Shown piece by piece: positions 28,805 to 39,431 of a stretch of DNA of 64,000 bases; within the stretch, counting starts at the first letter, position 1, and every line of letters starts with the position of its first letter. The stretch comes from Prochlorococcus sp. AG-347-E23 (GTDB lineage: Bacteria > Cyanobacteriota > Cyanobacteriia > PCC-6307 > Cyanobiaceae). The notes under the pieces were generated by a model that made no database searches, was not told where the DNA came from, and saw nothing but the letters and a program-made list of their open reading frames with translations. The position numbers were made by a program, and so were the translations under genes. Location: positions 94,373 through 158,372 of the forward strand of contig QCBH01000002.1 in assembly GCA_003281685.1 (NCBI GenBank), written 5' to 3'.

Positions 28805-29065
28805 CTATTTTTTAGAATCTTTTTCTTCTTTTTGCTCTTTTGATGTAGCTGAATTAGCTGAACCCATTCCATATTTTTTCATAAACCTATCAACCCTACC
28901 TTCTGTATCAAGAATCTTCTGAGTTCCAGTGAAGAAGGGATGATTACCACTCCATACATCAACATGTAATTCAGGCTGCGTTGAGCCAGTTTTCATGACG
29001 ACTTCTCCATTACAGATGACTTTTGCATCTGGATACCATTTTGGGTGTATTTCTGATTTTGGCAT
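28805..29065 (-). CDS. rpmE: 50S ribosomal protein L31, zinc-free type
   Basis: L31 bridges the two ribosomal subunits. The 86 residues begin MPKSEIHPKWYPDAKVICNG and include WSGNHPFFTGTQKI. Only one Cys is present, so the CxxC zinc ribbon of the classical zinc-binding form is absent, which puts it in the zinc-independent class. The C-terminal tail is Lys/Glu-rich and longer than in Escherichia coli. It lies 13 nt from rpsI and before prfA. Confidence 0.95.
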   Translation of the reverse strand: MPKSEIHPKWYPDAKVICNGEVVMKTGSTQPELHVDVWSGNHPFFTGTQKILDTEGRVDRFMKKYGMGSANSATSKEQKEEKDSKK

Positions 29066-29078
29066 GATTTAAATTCCT

Positions 29079-29489
29079 TTAACGTTTAGAGAATTGGGGT
29101 GCTTTTCTAGCTTTTTTAAGACCATATTTTCTTCTTTCCTTAGCTCTAGGATCTCTACTGAGATGGCCTTCAGTTTTTAAAGGTTTCCTATTGTCAGGCG
29201 ATAATTCGCAAAGTGCTCTTGCTGCTCCTTGCTTGATAGCATCAGCTTGACCTGTCAATCCACCACCGAAAACATTTACAAGAATATCATAAGAATTTTC
29301 AAGGCCTAATGTTTGCAAAGGTGCTTTTATTGAATTTAAGTGCAGAGGATTAAAGTTTAAATAATCATCTCCAGAACGACCATTAATTTTTATTAGTCCA
29401 TTCCCCGGAATTAAGCGAACTCTAGCTACTGAAGTTTTTCGTCTTCCAGTTCCCCAATACACAGCTTTGTTTTTTATTTGACTATTCAT
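29079..29489 (-). CDS. rpsI: 30S ribosomal protein S9
   Basis: S9 contacts tRNA in the P site through its C-terminal tail. The 136 residues show [29 protein letters not shown] and the signature [12 protein letters not shown] ending, with the terminal SKR intact. It follows rplM by 9 nt. rplM-rpsI is the usual pair, here linked to the alpha operon through truA. Confidence 0.97.
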   Translation of the reverse strand: MNSQIKNKAVYWGTGRRKTSVARVRLIPGNGLIKINGRSGDDYLNFNPLHLNSIKAPLQTLGLENSYDILVNVFGGGLTGQADAIKQGAARALCELSPDNRKPLKTEGHLSRDPRAKERRKYGLKKARKAPQFSKR

Positions 29490-29498
29490 TTTTATAAA

Positions 29499-29930
29499 TT
29501 AACTATTCAATAATACAGGATTCTGAGCAGCATGAGGATGATCAGCACCTTTATATACTTTTAGTTTTTTAAATTGCTGTCTTCCTAAAGAGTTATGAGG
29601 CAACATACCCTTAACAGCTTGCTCGATGATTCTTTCAGGAATTCTTTCCTGTAAAGACTCAAATTTTTCAATTTTCATTCCTCCTGGCCTGCCAGAATGT
29701 CTTCTATACAACTTTTGTGATGCTTTTTTACCTGTTACCTCAACTTTCTCCGCATTTACTACAATGACAAAATCTCCAGTATCTAAATGAGGTGTAAATG
29801 TTGGTTTATTCTTACCTCTTAATACAGTTGCAATTTCTGTAGCAAGTCTCCCAAGTGTCTTATCTTTTGCGTCTACTAAAAACCAATTTCTTTTAATGGT
29901 TTCTAAAGATGGAGTAATTGTTTTATTCAT
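29499..29930 (-). CDS. rplM: 50S ribosomal protein L13
   Basis: L13 is an early-assembly 23S rRNA binder. The 143 residues have the family motifs [33 protein letters not shown] and [19 protein letters not shown]. It stands upstream of rpsI on the minus strand and 115 nt downstream of truA, so a separate promoter in that gap is possible. Confidence 0.97.
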   Translation of the reverse strand: MNKTITPSLETIKRNWFLVDAKDKTLGRLATEIATVLRGKNKPTFTPHLDTGDFVIVVNAEKVEVTGKKASQKLYRRHSGRPGGMKIEKFESLQERIPERIIEQAVKGMLPHNSLGRQQFKKLKVYKGADHPHAAQNPVLLNS

Positions 29931-30045
29931 TTACCAAATTTATGCAAATAAATTTAAAGTTAGTTTTAAATTCTACCTTATTGGAGGAATATAAAACAAC
30001 AGTTTTGAATGATTTAAACAAAAAATTTGCTTAATTAATCTTTAC

Positions 30046-30855
30046 TTAAGAAAAACCCTTAATTAAAAATATAGGGAAAAAATCATTGTTATTAATCTTT
30101 TTAAAAACATTTTCTTCATAAACAGCATTTACAAAACATAATCCCTTGGCTGGAGCAGATTCTTTAACATCATTTTTCTTTTTGTTTACCCATCTCTCTG
30201 TAAAAATTTCTTGAGATATTTTTTTTTCTCCAACTAAAACTAATTGACCAACAATTAAACGGACCATTCCATATAGAAAACCAGTAGCTTTAATGTCAAC
30301 TAGAATTAAATCCTCTACTCTTTTAATATCTATATTTTTTATGCTTGTAATAGAGTTTGTTCTGTTACTTCCACTTTTCTGAAAAGCAAAAAAATCATGT
30401 TCTCCTTCCATTGTCTTTGATGCATTTAACATTAAAACTTCATCTAATACTTTTTGATATCTATGCCATGACCAATTATTGATAAACAAGTTCGAAAATT
30501 TACTATTATTAATCACATATCGATAATGTCTATATATTGCTGAATAGCATGCATGCCAACTATCTTTAACCTCAACTGATTCCAAGATCCTAATTGTTGA
30601 GGGTAAAAGACTATTTAGGACATCAGAATAACTATTCCCTGGGATAACACAATCAATATCAAAGTGCACTACTTGACCTGAAGCATGAACCCCAGCATCA
30701 GTCCTACCTGCTGCAAAAGTCTTTACAGACCTATTATTTGTAATCTTAAAGAGAGCTCTGTCTAGAGTTTCTTGAACTGTAGTTGCATTTTTTTGTTTTT
30801 GCCAACCTGAATAATGAGATCCATCATATTGGACTAGTAAAGCTACCCTTTTCAA
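30046..30855 (-). CDS. truA: tRNA pseudouridine synthase A
   Basis: TruA forms pseudouridine at positions 38-40 of the tRNA anticodon stem. The 269 residues include the catalytic Asp53 in AAGRTDAGVHASGQVVHFD, the FAFQKSGSN segment and GMVRLIVGQLVLVG. It lies between rplQ (37 nt upstream) and rplM, a common location in cyanobacteria. Confidence 0.96.
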   Translation of the reverse strand: MKRVALLVQYDGSHYSGWQKQKNATTVQETLDRALFKITNNRSVKTFAAGRTDAGVHASGQVVHFDIDCVIPGNSYSDVLNSLLPSTIRILESVEVKDSWHACYSAIYRHYRYVINNSKFSNLFINNWSWHRYQKVLDEVLMLNASKTMEGEHDFFAFQKSGSNRTNSITSIKNIDIKRVEDLILVDIKATGFLYGMVRLIVGQLVLVGEKKISQEIFTERWVNKKKNDVKESAPAKGLCFVNAVYEENVFKKINNNDFFPIFLIKGFS

Positions 30856-30892
30856 AAGTTATTTTTTAGTAAAAGTTTCTTTATTAGCTAAT

Positions 30893-31243
30893 TTAAACAA
30901 GCTCAATTATGGCCATTTGAGCGTTATCACCTTTTCTAGATACGGTTCTGACTATGCGTGTATAACCACCTTTTCTATCTCCATATCTTTCCTTTGCTTT
31001 TTCAAATAATGAATGAACTAATTTCTTATCATAAATATATCCAATAGCCCTTCTTCTGGAGGCCAAACTTCCGTCTTTGGCGAGTGAAATCATTCTTTCA
31101 GCTTCGTTTCTTAAAGCTTTTGCCCTAGCTTTTGTTGTAGTTACTCTACCTTCCCTAATTAATTGAGTAGTTAAACCTCTTAGGAGAGCTTTCCTCTGGT
31201 CAGCGGGTTTACTTAATAATGGAATTCTAAGTTGGTGTCTCAT
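30893..31243 (-). CDS. rplQ: 50S ribosomal protein L17
   Basis: L17 binds domain III of 23S rRNA near the exit tunnel. The 116 residues start [20 protein letters not shown] and contain [17 protein letters not shown] and GGYTRIVR. It follows rpoA by 14 nt as in the standard alpha operon. Confidence 0.97.
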   Translation of the reverse strand: MRHQLRIPLLSKPADQRKALLRGLTTQLIREGRVTTTKARAKALRNEAERMISLAKDGSLASRRRAIGYIYDKKLVHSLFEKAKERYGDRKGGYTRIVRTVSRKGDNAQMAIIELV

Positions 31244-31257
31244 GATCTTAAAAATTG

Positions 31258-32196
31258 TTAAACAGATGTTCTGCTTTGTGGAATAGAGATACCGATACGC
31301 TCAAGAGCCTCAATAACCTCATCTGCAGATTTAGAGCCAAAGTTCTTGATTTCAAGGAGATCTTCATAACTGAAGCCCATTAAATCTGAAACTGAGTTAA
31401 CTTGCGCTCTTTTCAAACAATTATATGCTCTAACGGACAAGTTTAGTTCCTCAAGAGGAATTTGAGCTTCAGGAGATGGTTCAGGTTCTTCAGGAATTTC
31501 CTCAACCATAGTGACAGTAGCAAGAGGTTGAAAAAGTTCTATTAACTGATTTGCAGCTTCAGCAATAGCATCGTCAGGACTTGTTGAGCCATCTGTTACT
31601 ACTTCCATTTTTAATCTTTCTCTCCCTGTTCCACCTTCTGCTACAGCAGTTTCATCAATCGTAAAATTCACTCTTTTAACTGGCATGAATACAGCATCTA
31701 TTTGGAGTAAATCAATAGCAGTTGTCTCTTCACTCTTACGGTCGACGGGTCTATATCCAACACCTCTTTCTACATGGATTTCCAACTCTAAGTTATGACC
31801 CTCTTGAATAGTTGCAATCGGTTTTTCGCCATCAACAACTTCGACTTGGGAGGAGAATTGAATATCATTCGCCTTCACCTCCATTGGACCGCTAGCTACT
31901 AACCTGCCGATTTCGAGCTCTGGATTAGAACTATTTATTGATAATTGCTTGCAATTCAGAAGAATATCTAAAACGTCTTCTCTAACTCCAGGTATAGTGG
32001 CATATTCATGATTAATTCCTGCTATTCTTACTGCAGTAACTGCACTCCCTTCAAGTCCTCCCATAAGGACTCTTCTAAGAGAATTACCCAAAGTTGTAGC
32101 TTGTCCCCTTTCTAGAGGGCCAATTAAAAAAGTTCCTGTTTGGGAGCGATCATCTGCTATTTGATGGTCGATTCTGTCAATCTGGTATTGCAACAC
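31258..32196 (-). CDS. rpoA: RNA polymerase alpha subunit
   Basis: RpoA dimerises to scaffold RNA polymerase. Its C-terminal domain contacts DNA and regulators. The 312 residues begin [20 protein letters not shown] from a GTG at 32196, the same start as in other cyanobacteria. The N-terminal dimerisation domain has [10 protein letters not shown] and the alpha-CTD has [27 protein letters not shown]. It lies 57 nt after rpsK, and the gap has a G9/C9 run and a hairpin (see findings). Confidence 0.97.
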   Translation of the reverse strand: MLQYQIDRIDHQIADDRSQTGTFLIGPLERGQATTLGNSLRRVLMGGLEGSAVTAVRIAGINHEYATIPGVREDVLDILLNCKQLSINSSNPELEIGRLVASGPMEVKANDIQFSSQVEVVDGEKPIATIQEGHNLELEIHVERGVGYRPVDRKSEETTAIDLLQIDAVFMPVKRVNFTIDETAVAEGGTGRERLKMEVVTDGSTSPDDAIAEAANQLIELFQPLATVTMVEEIPEEPEPSPEAQIPLEELNLSVRAYNCLKRAQVNSVSDLMGFSYEDLLEIKNFGSKSADEVIEALERIGISIPQSRTSV

Positions 32197-32226
32197 GGAA
32201 AATAATAAGGTTAAGAGTTTTTTTGA

Positions 32227-32277
32227 GGGGGGGGGTTTGAGAATGGTTAAGACCTAAACGCGTCTCCGTTTAGGTCT
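32227..32277 (-). promoter_or_regulatory. rpsK-rpoA hairpin and C9 tract
   Basis: A perfect 11-bp stem AGACCTAAACG/CGTTTAGGTCT with a 6-nt loop lies at 32250-32277 and straddles the rpsK stop codon. On the transcript it is followed within about 14 nt by nine consecutive C (32235-32227) and then an A run. It lacks the U tract of a terminator, so it may be an RNA-processing or pausing element. Confidence 0.5.
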
Positions 32278-32646
32278 TCTACATCCATTATGAGGTAATG
32301 GAGTTACATCTCTTATTAGAGTTATTTCTAATCCGGCCACTTGTAAAGCTCTTATGGCCGTTTCCCTACCTGCGCCAGGTCCTCTAACTAGTACTTCTAT
32401 TTGTCTCATACCATGATCGAGTGCTCTTCTGGCTGCAGCTTCAGCAGCTGTTTGAGCAGCAAATGGTGTACCTTTTCTAGCGCCTTTAAAACCACTTGCG
32501 CCTGCAGAAGACCAAGAAATTACATGACCAGAAGTGTCAGTAATTGAGACGATAGTATTATTAAATGTGCTTTGAATATGTACCACACCATTAGGTACAT
32601 TACGTTTGGATTTCTTTGAACCTGTTTTTTTGACTGTAGCTGCCAT
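32254..32646 (-). CDS. rpsK: 30S ribosomal protein S11
   Basis: S11 lies on the platform of the small subunit near the mRNA exit. The 130 residues have [33 protein letters not shown] and end with [12 protein letters not shown], the standard basic tail. It follows rpsM by 44 nt and the last codons are part of the 11-bp hairpin. Confidence 0.97.
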   Translation of the reverse strand: MAATVKKTGSKKSKRNVPNGVVHIQSTFNNTIVSITDTSGHVISWSSAGASGFKGARKGTPFAAQTAAEAAARRALDHGMRQIEVLVRGPGAGRETAIRALQVAGLEITLIRDVTPLPHNGCRRPKRRRV

Positions 32647-32690
32647 GATGTTTTGAATTAATACTTCGATTTGTAAATAGATTTAGTAAA

Positions 32691-33056
32691 TTATTTTTTT
32701 CTTCCAGCAACTGTTTTCCTCGAACCCCGTCTTGTTCTAGCATTGGTTCTAGTTCTTTGACCTCTTACTGGAAGACTCATTCTATGTCTTCTTCCTCTTA
32801 CACATCCAATATCTTGTAGACGTTTTAAAGCCATTCCCTCTTTTCTTCTCAAATCACCTTCTAATGTGAATTCATCTGTAGCACCTCTAAGCTTTTGCAC
32901 ATCAGAATCTGAAAGGTCTTTGACACGAGTATCTGGGTTAACACTCGTATTAGCAAGAATTAGCTTGGATCTCGTTAAACCAATTCCATAGACGTATGTA
33001 AGTGCAACTTCAACTCGCTTTTCGCGAGGTATGTCAATTCCTGCAATCCTGGCCAC
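32691..33056 (-). CDS. rpsM: 30S ribosomal protein S13
   Basis: S13 binds the head of the small subunit and contacts L5 and tRNA. The 121 residues start [20 protein letters not shown] and contain [12 protein letters not shown] and the end segment [16 protein letters not shown]. It follows rpmJ by 41 nt in the alpha operon. Confidence 0.97.
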   Translation of the reverse strand: MARIAGIDIPREKRVEVALTYVYGIGLTRSKLILANTSVNPDTRVKDLSDSDVQKLRGATDEFTLEGDLRRKEGMALKRLQDIGCVRGRRHRMSLPVRGQRTRTNARTRRGSRKTVAGRKK

Positions 33057-33097
33057 GTGTTTTGAATAAGTAAAAGTTTGAATTTAAGGGTTAAAAT

Positions 33098-33214
33098 TTA
33101 ACCCTGACGCTGTTTATTGCGAGGTCTTTTCTTGTTAATAACATAGATTTTACCTCTTCTCCTAACAATCTGATCGTCAGGACTAATTTTTTTGACTGAA
33201 GATCTAACCTTCAT
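33098..33214 (-). CDS. rpmJ: 50S ribosomal protein L36, zinc-free type, missed by the ORF track
   Basis: A 38-codon minus-strand frame reads [20 protein letters not shown], then [18 protein letters not shown] and TAA. The MKVRxSVKK start and KQRQG end identify L36. The zinc-ribbon form has three Cys and one His, but here every cysteine is gone, so it is the zinc-independent type. It lies between adk and rpsM, its normal place, and is too short for the supplied track. Confidence 0.95.
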   Translation of the reverse strand: MKVRSSVKKISPDDQIVRRRGKIYVINKKRPRNKQRQG

Positions 33215-33260
33215 AGGGGGTTTAACAAATAAAACGTTAATATTATATTCTACAACATCA

Positions 33261-33809
33261 TCAAGCCATTTTTTGTTTGATATCAGAGGAAATGGTTTTT
33301 AAATCTCTATCAGCATCAATATACTCTAACAATGAGAGGTCTTTAAAGTATTGAATCAATGGTTCTGTAGTTTTTTTATAAATGTCAACTCTTGTTCTAA
33401 TTGTCTCTTCCGTATCATCTTTTCTCCCTCTTAAAAGCAAACGATTAATTAGTACTTCTTCCGGAATATCTAAATAAATAACTAATTCCAAAGGTTGATT
33501 TATTTCATTTAAGACTTCACCCAATGAATTTGCTTGAGATAAATTTCTCGGGTAACCATCCAGAATCCAGCCTTTATTATCCTTAACTAAATTTTGTTTT
33601 ACTATATCTAACACAAGTTCATCACTAACAAGTTCCCCTCGATTCATAATATCTTTTACCTGGATACCAAGAGCAGTATTCATTTCGATTTCTTTTCTTA
33701 ATAATTCACCAGTAGAAAGGTGTAAGTAAGAATTATTTTGACTTAGCAATTCCGCTTGAGTTCCTTTCCCTGCTCCAGGAGCTCCTAAAAAAAGTAAGTG
33801 TTTCTTCAT
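33261..33809 (-). CDS. adk: Adenylate kinase (short type)
   Basis: It interconverts AMP, ADP and ATP. The 182 residues contain the P-loop [16 protein letters not shown] near residue 8, the AMP-site [10 protein letters not shown] and the [12 protein letters not shown] motif. The LID is short and has no zinc cysteines (RGRKDDTEE). Its first base overlaps the last base of secY by 1 nt, so translation is coupled in the spc operon. Confidence 0.97.
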   Translation of the reverse strand: MKKHLLFLGAPGAGKGTQAELLSQNNSYLHLSTGELLRKEIEMNTALGIQVKDIMNRGELVSDELVLDIVKQNLVKDNKGWILDGYPRNLSQANSLGEVLNEINQPLELVIYLDIPEEVLINRLLLRGRKDDTEETIRTRVDIYKKTTEPLIQYFKDLSLLEYIDADRDLKTISSDIKQKMA

Positions 33810-35128
33810 TAATTATTAATTAGTCCCTCATACCTTTGAGAAATAACATAGGTTTGAATTTGCTTAGCAGTATCTATAGCAACACCCACAAGTATAAGTA
33901 ATGAAGTTGCTCCTAAACCTTGAAAGGTCTGAACATTGGTGGCTCTTTCTACTGCAGCTGGGATTATAGCTACTGAACCAAGAAATAATCCTCCCAATAA
34001 TGTCAACCTATTTTGTATACCTGAAAGGTAGTTTGCTGTATTAGTTCCCGGTCTAACTCCTGGTATCGCTACTCCTCCTTTCTTTAAATTTGAAGCTACA
34101 TCAACTGGATTGATAGTAAGAGATGCATAAAAATAGGAGAACCCCAAAATCAAGGAGAAGAATGTGAAAGCATATGGCCATGGATTAGACGATCCGGGAT
34201 TTAAACTACTGGCTAACTTTATTAAGACTGGATTACCCGTAACATTTGCAATAGTTATAGGTAAAAAGATTAAAGCTGATGCAAATATGATAGGCATGAC
34301 TCCTCCTGCATTTAATTTCAAAGGTAAATAACTTTGCCTTGTAGGAAGTAGTGTTGAATTACCTATCTGCCTTTTTGCACTAACAATAGGAATACGTCTT
34401 GCTCCCTCTTGAACAAAAATTATCCCAACAATTGTAAGTAAAAATACTCCAAGTAAAACGGCAATACCTAAAACATCTCCTCTATCGCCAGTTTGAGCTT
34501 TTTCAATGGTTGAACTTAGAGCTTTAGGTAAAGTCGAAACAATATTCAAAAAAATTACAAGTGAAGCACCTTGACCTATACCTTTCTCAGTAATAATTTC
34601 ACTAAACCACATAACTAACATTGACCCAGTAACTAAGGCAATGGAAGTCTGTAAGACAAATGTAGTTTCACTTATCCCTTGGATAGCATATTGTCTGAGA
34701 ATTAAAGAAAAAATTATACTTTGCAAAAAACCCCACCCTAATGAAACATATCTCGTTATTTGAGCAATTTTTCTTCTGCCAGCTTCTCCTTCATTTTTTT
34801 GTAAATCTTCAAGCACAGGCAATGAAGCAGTGAGAAGCTGAATAATGATTGATGCGTTGATAAAAGGGAGTATGCCTAATGCGAATATTCCCAGGGTTGA
34901 AATTCCTCCTCCAGTAAAAATATCTAAAAAACCGATTAATTGTCCCCCTTGATCTATAAAACTTTTAAAAGCAACCCTATCAATGCCTGGCATGGGAATA
35001 TAAATACCAAGTCTTACTAAAAGGAGAAGACCTAAAGTTGTTAAAACTCTACTTCTTAACTCTTTATTTAGAAATAATTGAGAAAGTATTTCAGAAGCGC
35101 TGGGATTTCTACTTTTGTTAACAAACAT
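33809..35128 (-). CDS. secY: Preprotein translocase subunit SecY
   Basis: SecY is the pore of the Sec translocon in the plasma or thylakoid membrane. The 439 residues have ten hydrophobic helices, the plug region after [11 protein letters not shown]-type sequence ([14 protein letters not shown]), [20 protein letters not shown], and the [12 protein letters not shown] cytosolic loop. It is downstream of rplO (29 nt) and overlaps adk by 1 nt. Confidence 0.97.
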   Translation of the reverse strand: MFVNKSRNPSASEILSQLFLNKELRSRVLTTLGLLLLVRLGIYIPMPGIDRVAFKSFIDQGGQLIGFLDIFTGGGISTLGIFALGILPFINASIIIQLLTASLPVLEDLQKNEGEAGRRKIAQITRYVSLGWGFLQSIIFSLILRQYAIQGISETTFVLQTSIALVTGSMLVMWFSEIITEKGIGQGASLVIFLNIVSTLPKALSSTIEKAQTGDRGDVLGIAVLLGVFLLTIVGIIFVQEGARRIPIVSAKRQIGNSTLLPTRQSYLPLKLNAGGVMPIIFASALIFLPITIANVTGNPVLIKLASSLNPGSSNPWPYAFTFFSLILGFSYFYASLTINPVDVASNLKKGGVAIPGVRPGTNTANYLSGIQNRLTLLGGLFLGSVAIIPAAVERATNVQTFQGLGATSLLILVGVAIDTAKQIQTYVISQRYEGLINN

Positions 35129-35157
35129 TTTGAAGCTTACCTAAATATTTAGTAGAT

Positions 35158-35616
35158 TTATTTATTAGTAATAAGCTCACAGGTTCCACCTGCTTCCTCA
35201 ATTTTTTGTTTTGCAACTTTTGTGAATGCATTTGCTTGGACGTTTAACTTTACATTAAGTTTTCCGTTACCAAGGATTTTTAAAGGAAATTTTGGCTTGA
35301 AGATTAAACCTTTCTTAACTAGTGTGTCTAGGTTAACAGTATCATTATCTTTAAAATCATTTAATTTATCTAAATTTATTATAGAAAAGTTCTTTTGATT
35401 AATTATTTCAAAGTGCTTTAATTTTGGAACTCTTCTGTATAAGGGCATTTGGCCACCTTCAAAACCTGGACGTGTAGGTCTTCCAGAACGTGACTTTTGT
35501 CCTCTCATTCCAAAACCACATGATGCACCCTGACCGGCTGCAATTCCTCTACCCTTTCTTAGTTTTTTATTTCTCGAGCCAGAGTTTGATTTAAGTGTAT
35601 TTAATGTTGAAGTCAT
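35158..35616 (-). CDS. rplO: 50S ribosomal protein L15
   Basis: L15 binds 23S rRNA late in 50S assembly. The family motif is [20 protein letters not shown] and [15 protein letters not shown] take the ATG at 35616 ([18 protein letters not shown]), giving 152 residues. The track start at 35640 would overlap rpsE by 20 nt and adds a non-conserved NSSILKI. No rpmD (L30) lies between rpsE and rplO, as usual for cyanobacteria. Confidence 0.93.
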   Translation of the reverse strand: MTSTLNTLKSNSGSRNKKLRKGRGIAAGQGASCGFGMRGQKSRSGRPTRPGFEGGQMPLYRRVPKLKHFEIINQKNFSIINLDKLNDFKDNDTVNLDTLVKKGLIFKPKFPLKILGNGKLNVKLNVQANAFTKVAKQKIEEAGGTCELITNK

Positions 35617-35620
35617 AATT

Positions 35621-36241
35621 TTAAGAATAGAGCTGTTCAAGTGAGATGCCTCTCTCCCTTGAGGCAGATTTGTGTGTTCTTAATTGAGAAAGAGCTACCA
35701 TAGCAGCTCTTGCATTATTCAAAGGTGTTTTACTACCCAATCTTTTTGCTAAGACATTTTTTATGCCGGCTAATTCTAAAACAGTTCTTATTGAACCACC
35801 AGCAATTACACCTGTACCTGGGGCAGCTGGTCTAATTAGTACATTAGCAGCACCATCTCGACCTTTAGATAAAGTCGGTATTGAATTATTTGGGGTTAAA
35901 GGAACCCTAACAAGATTCTTTTTACCATCTGAAACTCCCTTTCTCACAGCACCAATGACATCCCCTGCTTTACCAACTCCAACTCCAACTTGCCCTTTCT
36001 CATTACCTACAACAACAATTGCTCTAAAACTCATTTTTTTTCCACCCTTAACAGTCTTAGAAACACGTCGAATTTGAACAACTCTTTCTTGCCAATCAGA
36101 ATCTCTCTCAAGATTTTTTGAATCACCTCTTCTATTTCTTTTTCGATCATTACGATTATTCTTTTTTTGTTCTACGGGCATAGCTCCAGGAACGTTATTG
36201 TTCTTGGATTGAATTTCTTTTTTTGTTGGAGTGTCAGTCAT
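35621..36241 (-). CDS. rpsE: 30S ribosomal protein S5
   Basis: S5 is at the mRNA entry channel and influences accuracy. The 206 residues have a charged N-terminal extension rich in Asn, Arg and Lys (about residues 1-45), then [37 protein letters not shown] and [18 protein letters not shown]. It follows rplR by 16 nt. Confidence 0.97.
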   Translation of the reverse strand: MTDTPTKKEIQSKNNNVPGAMPVEQKKNNRNDRKRNRRGDSKNLERDSDWQERVVQIRRVSKTVKGGKKMSFRAIVVVGNEKGQVGVGVGKAGDVIGAVRKGVSDGKKNLVRVPLTPNNSIPTLSKGRDGAANVLIRPAAPGTGVIAGGSIRTVLELAGIKNVLAKRLGSKTPLNNARAAMVALSQLRTHKSASRERGISLEQLYS

Positions 36242-36257
36242 AGTAAAAAATTAAGAG

Positions 36258-36626
36258 TTAGAATTCTAGGCCAGCTTCACGAGCAGCGTCTGCAAGTGCC
36301 TTTACTCTGCCGTGATATAAGTTACCTCCACGGTCAAAAATTACTTGCTTAATACCTTTTTTTATTGCTCTCTTTGCTAATAATTTTCCAACAATGGAAG
36401 AAGAATTACAATCAGCAGATAATTTCTCAGATTTTTCTCTCAGTTCCTTATCAACAGTTGAAGCTGAGCAAATAGTTGTTTGAGCGCTATCGTCTATGAC
36501 TTGGGCATAAATATGGTTATTAGAGCGAAAAACAGATAATCTTGGACGCGTTGCATCTCCAATTAAGAATCTCCTTAATCTTCTGTGTCTTTTTTGGGTT
36601 TGTAATTTCCTGGAAAGTTTGGTCAT
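36258..36626 (-). CDS. rplR: 50S ribosomal protein L18
   Basis: L18 binds 5S rRNA in the central protuberance. The 122 residues include [28 protein letters not shown] and [20 protein letters not shown]. It sits between rplF (14 nt upstream) and rpsE in the spc segment. Confidence 0.97.
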   Translation of the reverse strand: MTKLSRKLQTQKRHRRLRRFLIGDATRPRLSVFRSNNHIYAQVIDDSAQTTICSASTVDKELREKSEKLSADCNSSSIVGKLLAKRAIKKGIKQVIFDRGGNLYHGRVKALADAAREAGLEF

Positions 36627-36640
36627 TTTTTTAATTCGAA

Positions 36641-37180
36641 TTATTTTTTGCCAGATTTACCAGCTTTTCTGAGAATTCTCTCATCATGGTATTTAATTCC
36701 TTTTCCTTTATATGGCTCTGGAGGTCTAATTGATCTGATTTTTGCTGCTTCATTGCCAACAATTTCCTTATCAATTCCAGATACGGTAACGTTTGTATTA
36801 CTATCAACTTTGTATGTTATACCATCAGGGGGGATCATTTCTACAGGATGACTATATCCTGCACTTACAACTAGATTTTTACCTTTTACTTGTGCTCTTG
36901 ATCCAACGCCAACAATTTCTAGTTTCTTTGAAAAACCTTGAGTAACCCCTTCAACCATATTTGCAATTAAGGCTCTACATAAACCATGTCTCTGCCTTGA
37001 ATATATTTTGGTTGTAGTAGGACTTACGACAACAGTATTATCTTTCTTATCAAAACTAACTCCCTCAGGCATGAGACGTTTTAACTCACCTTTTGGTCCT
37101 TTCACTGTAACTGTTAATCCCTCAAAATCAACTGTTACTTTCTCTGGAATAAGTACTGGTGTTTTTCCTATTCTTGACAT
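36641..37180 (-). CDS. rplF: 50S ribosomal protein L6
   Basis: L6 lies near the factor-binding site. The 179 residues begin [20 protein letters not shown] with the usual VKGPKGEL and the C-terminal signature [17 protein letters not shown]. It lies 12 nt after rpsH. Confidence 0.97.
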   Translation of the reverse strand: MSRIGKTPVLIPEKVTVDFEGLTVTVKGPKGELKRLMPEGVSFDKKDNTVVVSPTTTKIYSRQRHGLCRALIANMVEGVTQGFSKKLEIVGVGSRAQVKGKNLVVSAGYSHPVEMIPPDGITYKVDSNTNVTVSGIDKEIVGNEAAKIRSIRPPEPYKGKGIKYHDERILRKAGKSGKK

Positions 37181-37192
37181 AATTAATTCTCC

Positions 37193-37594
37193 TTAATAAA
37201 CATAGCAGAGGACTTCGCCGCCAATTCCTTGCTTTCTAGCATCGCGATCACTCATAACGCCTTTAGAAGTCGAAATTATGGCAACTCCAAGACCTCCAAG
37301 AACTTTTGGTAAACCTCTAGTATTTTTATATATTCTCAAACCAGGTTTACTAACTCTTTGCATAGATCGGATAGTAGGGAATTGATTCTTCCCACTATAT
37401 TTAAGACCAAGTATTATTTGTGATTTATAACCTTCACCTTCCTCATTAATATCAGAAATGAATCCCTCTTTTTGAAGGACTTTGGCGATACTTAAGGACA
37501 TTTTTGAACCTGGGATTGTTGTGGTTGTATGCTTTTTTTGACTCGCATTTCTAATTCGAGTAAGCATATCTGAAATAGGATCGTGATTTGACAT
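37193..37594 (-). CDS. rpsH: 30S ribosomal protein S8
   Basis: S8 binds the central domain of 16S rRNA and often represses the spc operon. The 133 residues start [20 protein letters not shown] and end with [20 protein letters not shown]. It follows rplE by 9 nt and no rpsN (S14) is between them, as is usual in cyanobacteria. Confidence 0.97.
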   Translation of the reverse strand: MSNHDPISDMLTRIRNASQKKHTTTTIPGSKMSLSIAKVLQKEGFISDINEEGEGYKSQIILGLKYSGKNQFPTIRSMQRVSKPGLRIYKNTRGLPKVLGGLGVAIISTSKGVMSDRDARKQGIGGEVLCYVY

Positions 37595-37603
37595 AGTTTT
37601 AAT

Positions 37604-38143
37604 TTAATTCTTACTAAAAGGCATTCCTAACTCCTGCAAAAGAGCTTTACCTTCTTGATCTGATTTTGCACTAGTGACAATAGTGATATCCATACCTCTT
37701 ATTGAATCAATTTTATCAAAAGAGATTTCAGGAAAAATCAATTGCTCTTTCACTCCAACGGTATAATTTCCTCTCCCATCGAAACTTTTTGGATTAACTC
37801 CTCTGAAGTCTCTTATTCTTGGTAAAGCTAGATTTATAAATCTCTCCAAAAAGGAATACATCCTGTCTCCTCTCAAAGTAACAGTACAACCAATCGGCAT
37901 GCCTTCACGAATTTTAAAACCCGCGATTGCTTTTTTAGCCCTAGTTACAAGGGCCTTTTGTCCGGTAATTGTTGCCATTTCGTTTAAAGAGGCTTCTAGA
38001 GCTTTCGAATTTGAAGCTGCCTCGCCAAGACCTCTGTTAACGTTGACTTTAACAACTTTTGGTACTTGATGAATATTTTTAAGACCAAGGTCCTTTAAAA
38101 GTTTTGGTCTTATTGATTCTTTGTAGCGATTTTTTAGAGTCAT
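37604..38143 (-). CDS. rplE: 50S ribosomal protein L5
   Basis: L5 binds 5S rRNA and contacts P-site tRNA. The 179 residues have [39 protein letters not shown] and [21 protein letters not shown] 74-nt gap lies between rplX and this gene, longer than most in the operon. Confidence 0.97.
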   Translation of the reverse strand: MTLKNRYKESIRPKLLKDLGLKNIHQVPKVVKVNVNRGLGEAASNSKALEASLNEMATITGQKALVTRAKKAIAGFKIREGMPIGCTVTLRGDRMYSFLERFINLALPRIRDFRGVNPKSFDGRGNYTVGVKEQLIFPEISFDKIDSIRGMDITIVTSAKSDQEGKALLQELGMPFSKN

Positions 38144-38217
38144 AATTTTTTGTTAATTCTGGTCTTTGTCAGAATTGATAAATTAGAAAAAGTTGAAATC
38201 TGGTTTCTGATGAAAAA

Positions 38218-38574
38218 TTAATCAATTACTTCACCAGTTTTCTTCAATCTTCTTTTCTTAACCCCCTCTTTATCAATAAAGTATTCAATCTTACTTGTAA
38301 GATTTTTATCCTTTGAAAAGAACATTACATTTGATGCATGTAAAGATGCTTCTTCTGTAAGTATTCTTCCAGTTTCTCCTTCCTGAGTTGGTTTTAAATG
38401 TTTAGTCCTAAGGTTAATTCCCTTTACAATTACTCTATTTTCAAGAGGGATAGTTTGTAAAACCTCACCAGTTTTCCCTTTGTCCTTGCCATTAATTACT
38501 TTTACCAAATCTCCGGTTTTGATTCTCATTTTTATTCTCTGGAAATTTTTCTTTTGCTTTAATGAATCCAACAT
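38218..38574 (-). CDS. rplX: 50S ribosomal protein L24
   Basis: L24 starts 50S assembly at the 5' end of 23S rRNA. The 118 residues hold a KOW motif in [20 protein letters not shown] and the [13 protein letters not shown] and [10 protein letters not shown] segments. It begins immediately after the rplN stop. Picocyanobacterial L24 has a similar N-terminal extension before MRIKTGD, supporting this start over the internal ATG. Confidence 0.95.
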   Translation of the reverse strand: MLDSLKQKKNFQRIKMRIKTGDLVKVINGKDKGKTGEVLQTIPLENRVIVKGINLRTKHLKPTQEGETGRILTEEASLHASNVMFFSKDKNLTSKIEYFIDKEGVKKRRLKKTGEVID

Positions 38575-38940
38575 TTAAATCACCTCCGGAGCAAGAGAAA
38601 CAATCTTTGTATAATTTTTATCCCGCAGTTCTCTAGCTACAGGACCAAAGACTCTCGTACCTTTTGGATTCTTATCTTCATTAATCAATACTGCCGCATT
38701 GTCATCGAATCTGATTGAATTACCAGTATTTCTTCTTAATGTTGCTTTAGTTCTGACGATAACAGCTTTAACAACTTCAGATTTCTTAACTCCCATGTTT
38801 GGAAGAGCATCTTTTACAGTTGCTACGATTACATCTCCCACATGGGCATACCTTCTATTAGAACCTAAAACCCTAATACATTGGATTCTTTTTGCACCGC
38901 TATTATCGGCAACTGTTAAATAAGTTTCTTGTTGAATCAT
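38575..38940 (-). CDS. rplN: 50S ribosomal protein L14
   Basis: L14 is a conserved subunit-interface protein. The 121 residues show the [20 protein letters not shown] start, [19 protein letters not shown] and [13 protein letters not shown]. It overlaps rpsQ by 4 bp and abuts rplX. Confidence 0.97.
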   Translation of the reverse strand: MIQQETYLTVADNSGAKRIQCIRVLGSNRRYAHVGDVIVATVKDALPNMGVKKSEVVKAVIVRTKATLRRNTGNSIRFDDNAAVLINEDKNPKGTRVFGPVARELRDKNYTKIVSLAPEVI

Positions 38941-39203
38941 TTTTTAACCTCCTTAGCCTGACTTGTTTTATTGAGAATCTCTTCTATTGCCCATCTTTTA
39001 TGAGCACTTAGCGGTCTAGTTTCTCTAATTTTAACTCGATCACCTAAAACACATGTATTTTCTGGATCATGCGCCTTATATCGTGTAGTTCTACTTACAA
39101 TTTTTTTATAAGTGGGATGTGGGTATCTGTTAATAACAGCAACAACAACTGTTTTATCCATTTTGTCGCTGACAACAGTACCAATTCTTTCTTTAAGTGC
39201 CAT
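38937..39203 (-). CDS. rpsQ: 30S ribosomal protein S17
   Basis: S17 binds the 5' domain of 16S rRNA. The 88 residues show [19 protein letters not shown] and [18 protein letters not shown]. It follows rpmC by 9 nt and overlaps rplN by 4 bp. Confidence 0.97.
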   Translation of the reverse strand: MALKERIGTVVSDKMDKTVVVAVINRYPHPTYKKIVSRTTRYKAHDPENTCVLGDRVKIRETRPLSAHKRWAIEEILNKTSQAKEVKK

Positions 39204-39212
39204 AACTAATAA

Positions 39213-39431
39213 TTAATCAGAAGTTGTTTTAGAAGCAGATTGACTCTTACTGAGAGTAAGTAATTGCGCAACTTGTTTCTTGATAATTTTAAACTTATGA
39301 GTTTCATTGAGCTGTCTTGTAGCTTGCTTGAATCTCAAGTCAAAAAGATCTTTTCGTAATTGGTCAATCTTTTCAGTAATTTGATCAGAATTTAATTTTT
39401 TAAATTCCTTAAGTGACTCTGAGTTTTTCAT
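39213..39431 (-). CDS. rpmC: 50S ribosomal protein L29
   Basis: L29 lies at the nascent-chain exit. The 72 residues have the two-helix form with [20 protein letters not shown] and [15 protein letters not shown]. It overlaps rplP by 4 bp and precedes rpsQ. Confidence 0.95.
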   Translation of the reverse strand: MKNSESLKEFKKLNSDQITEKIDQLRKDLFDLRFKQATRQLNETHKFKIIKKQVAQLLTLSKSQSASKTTSD

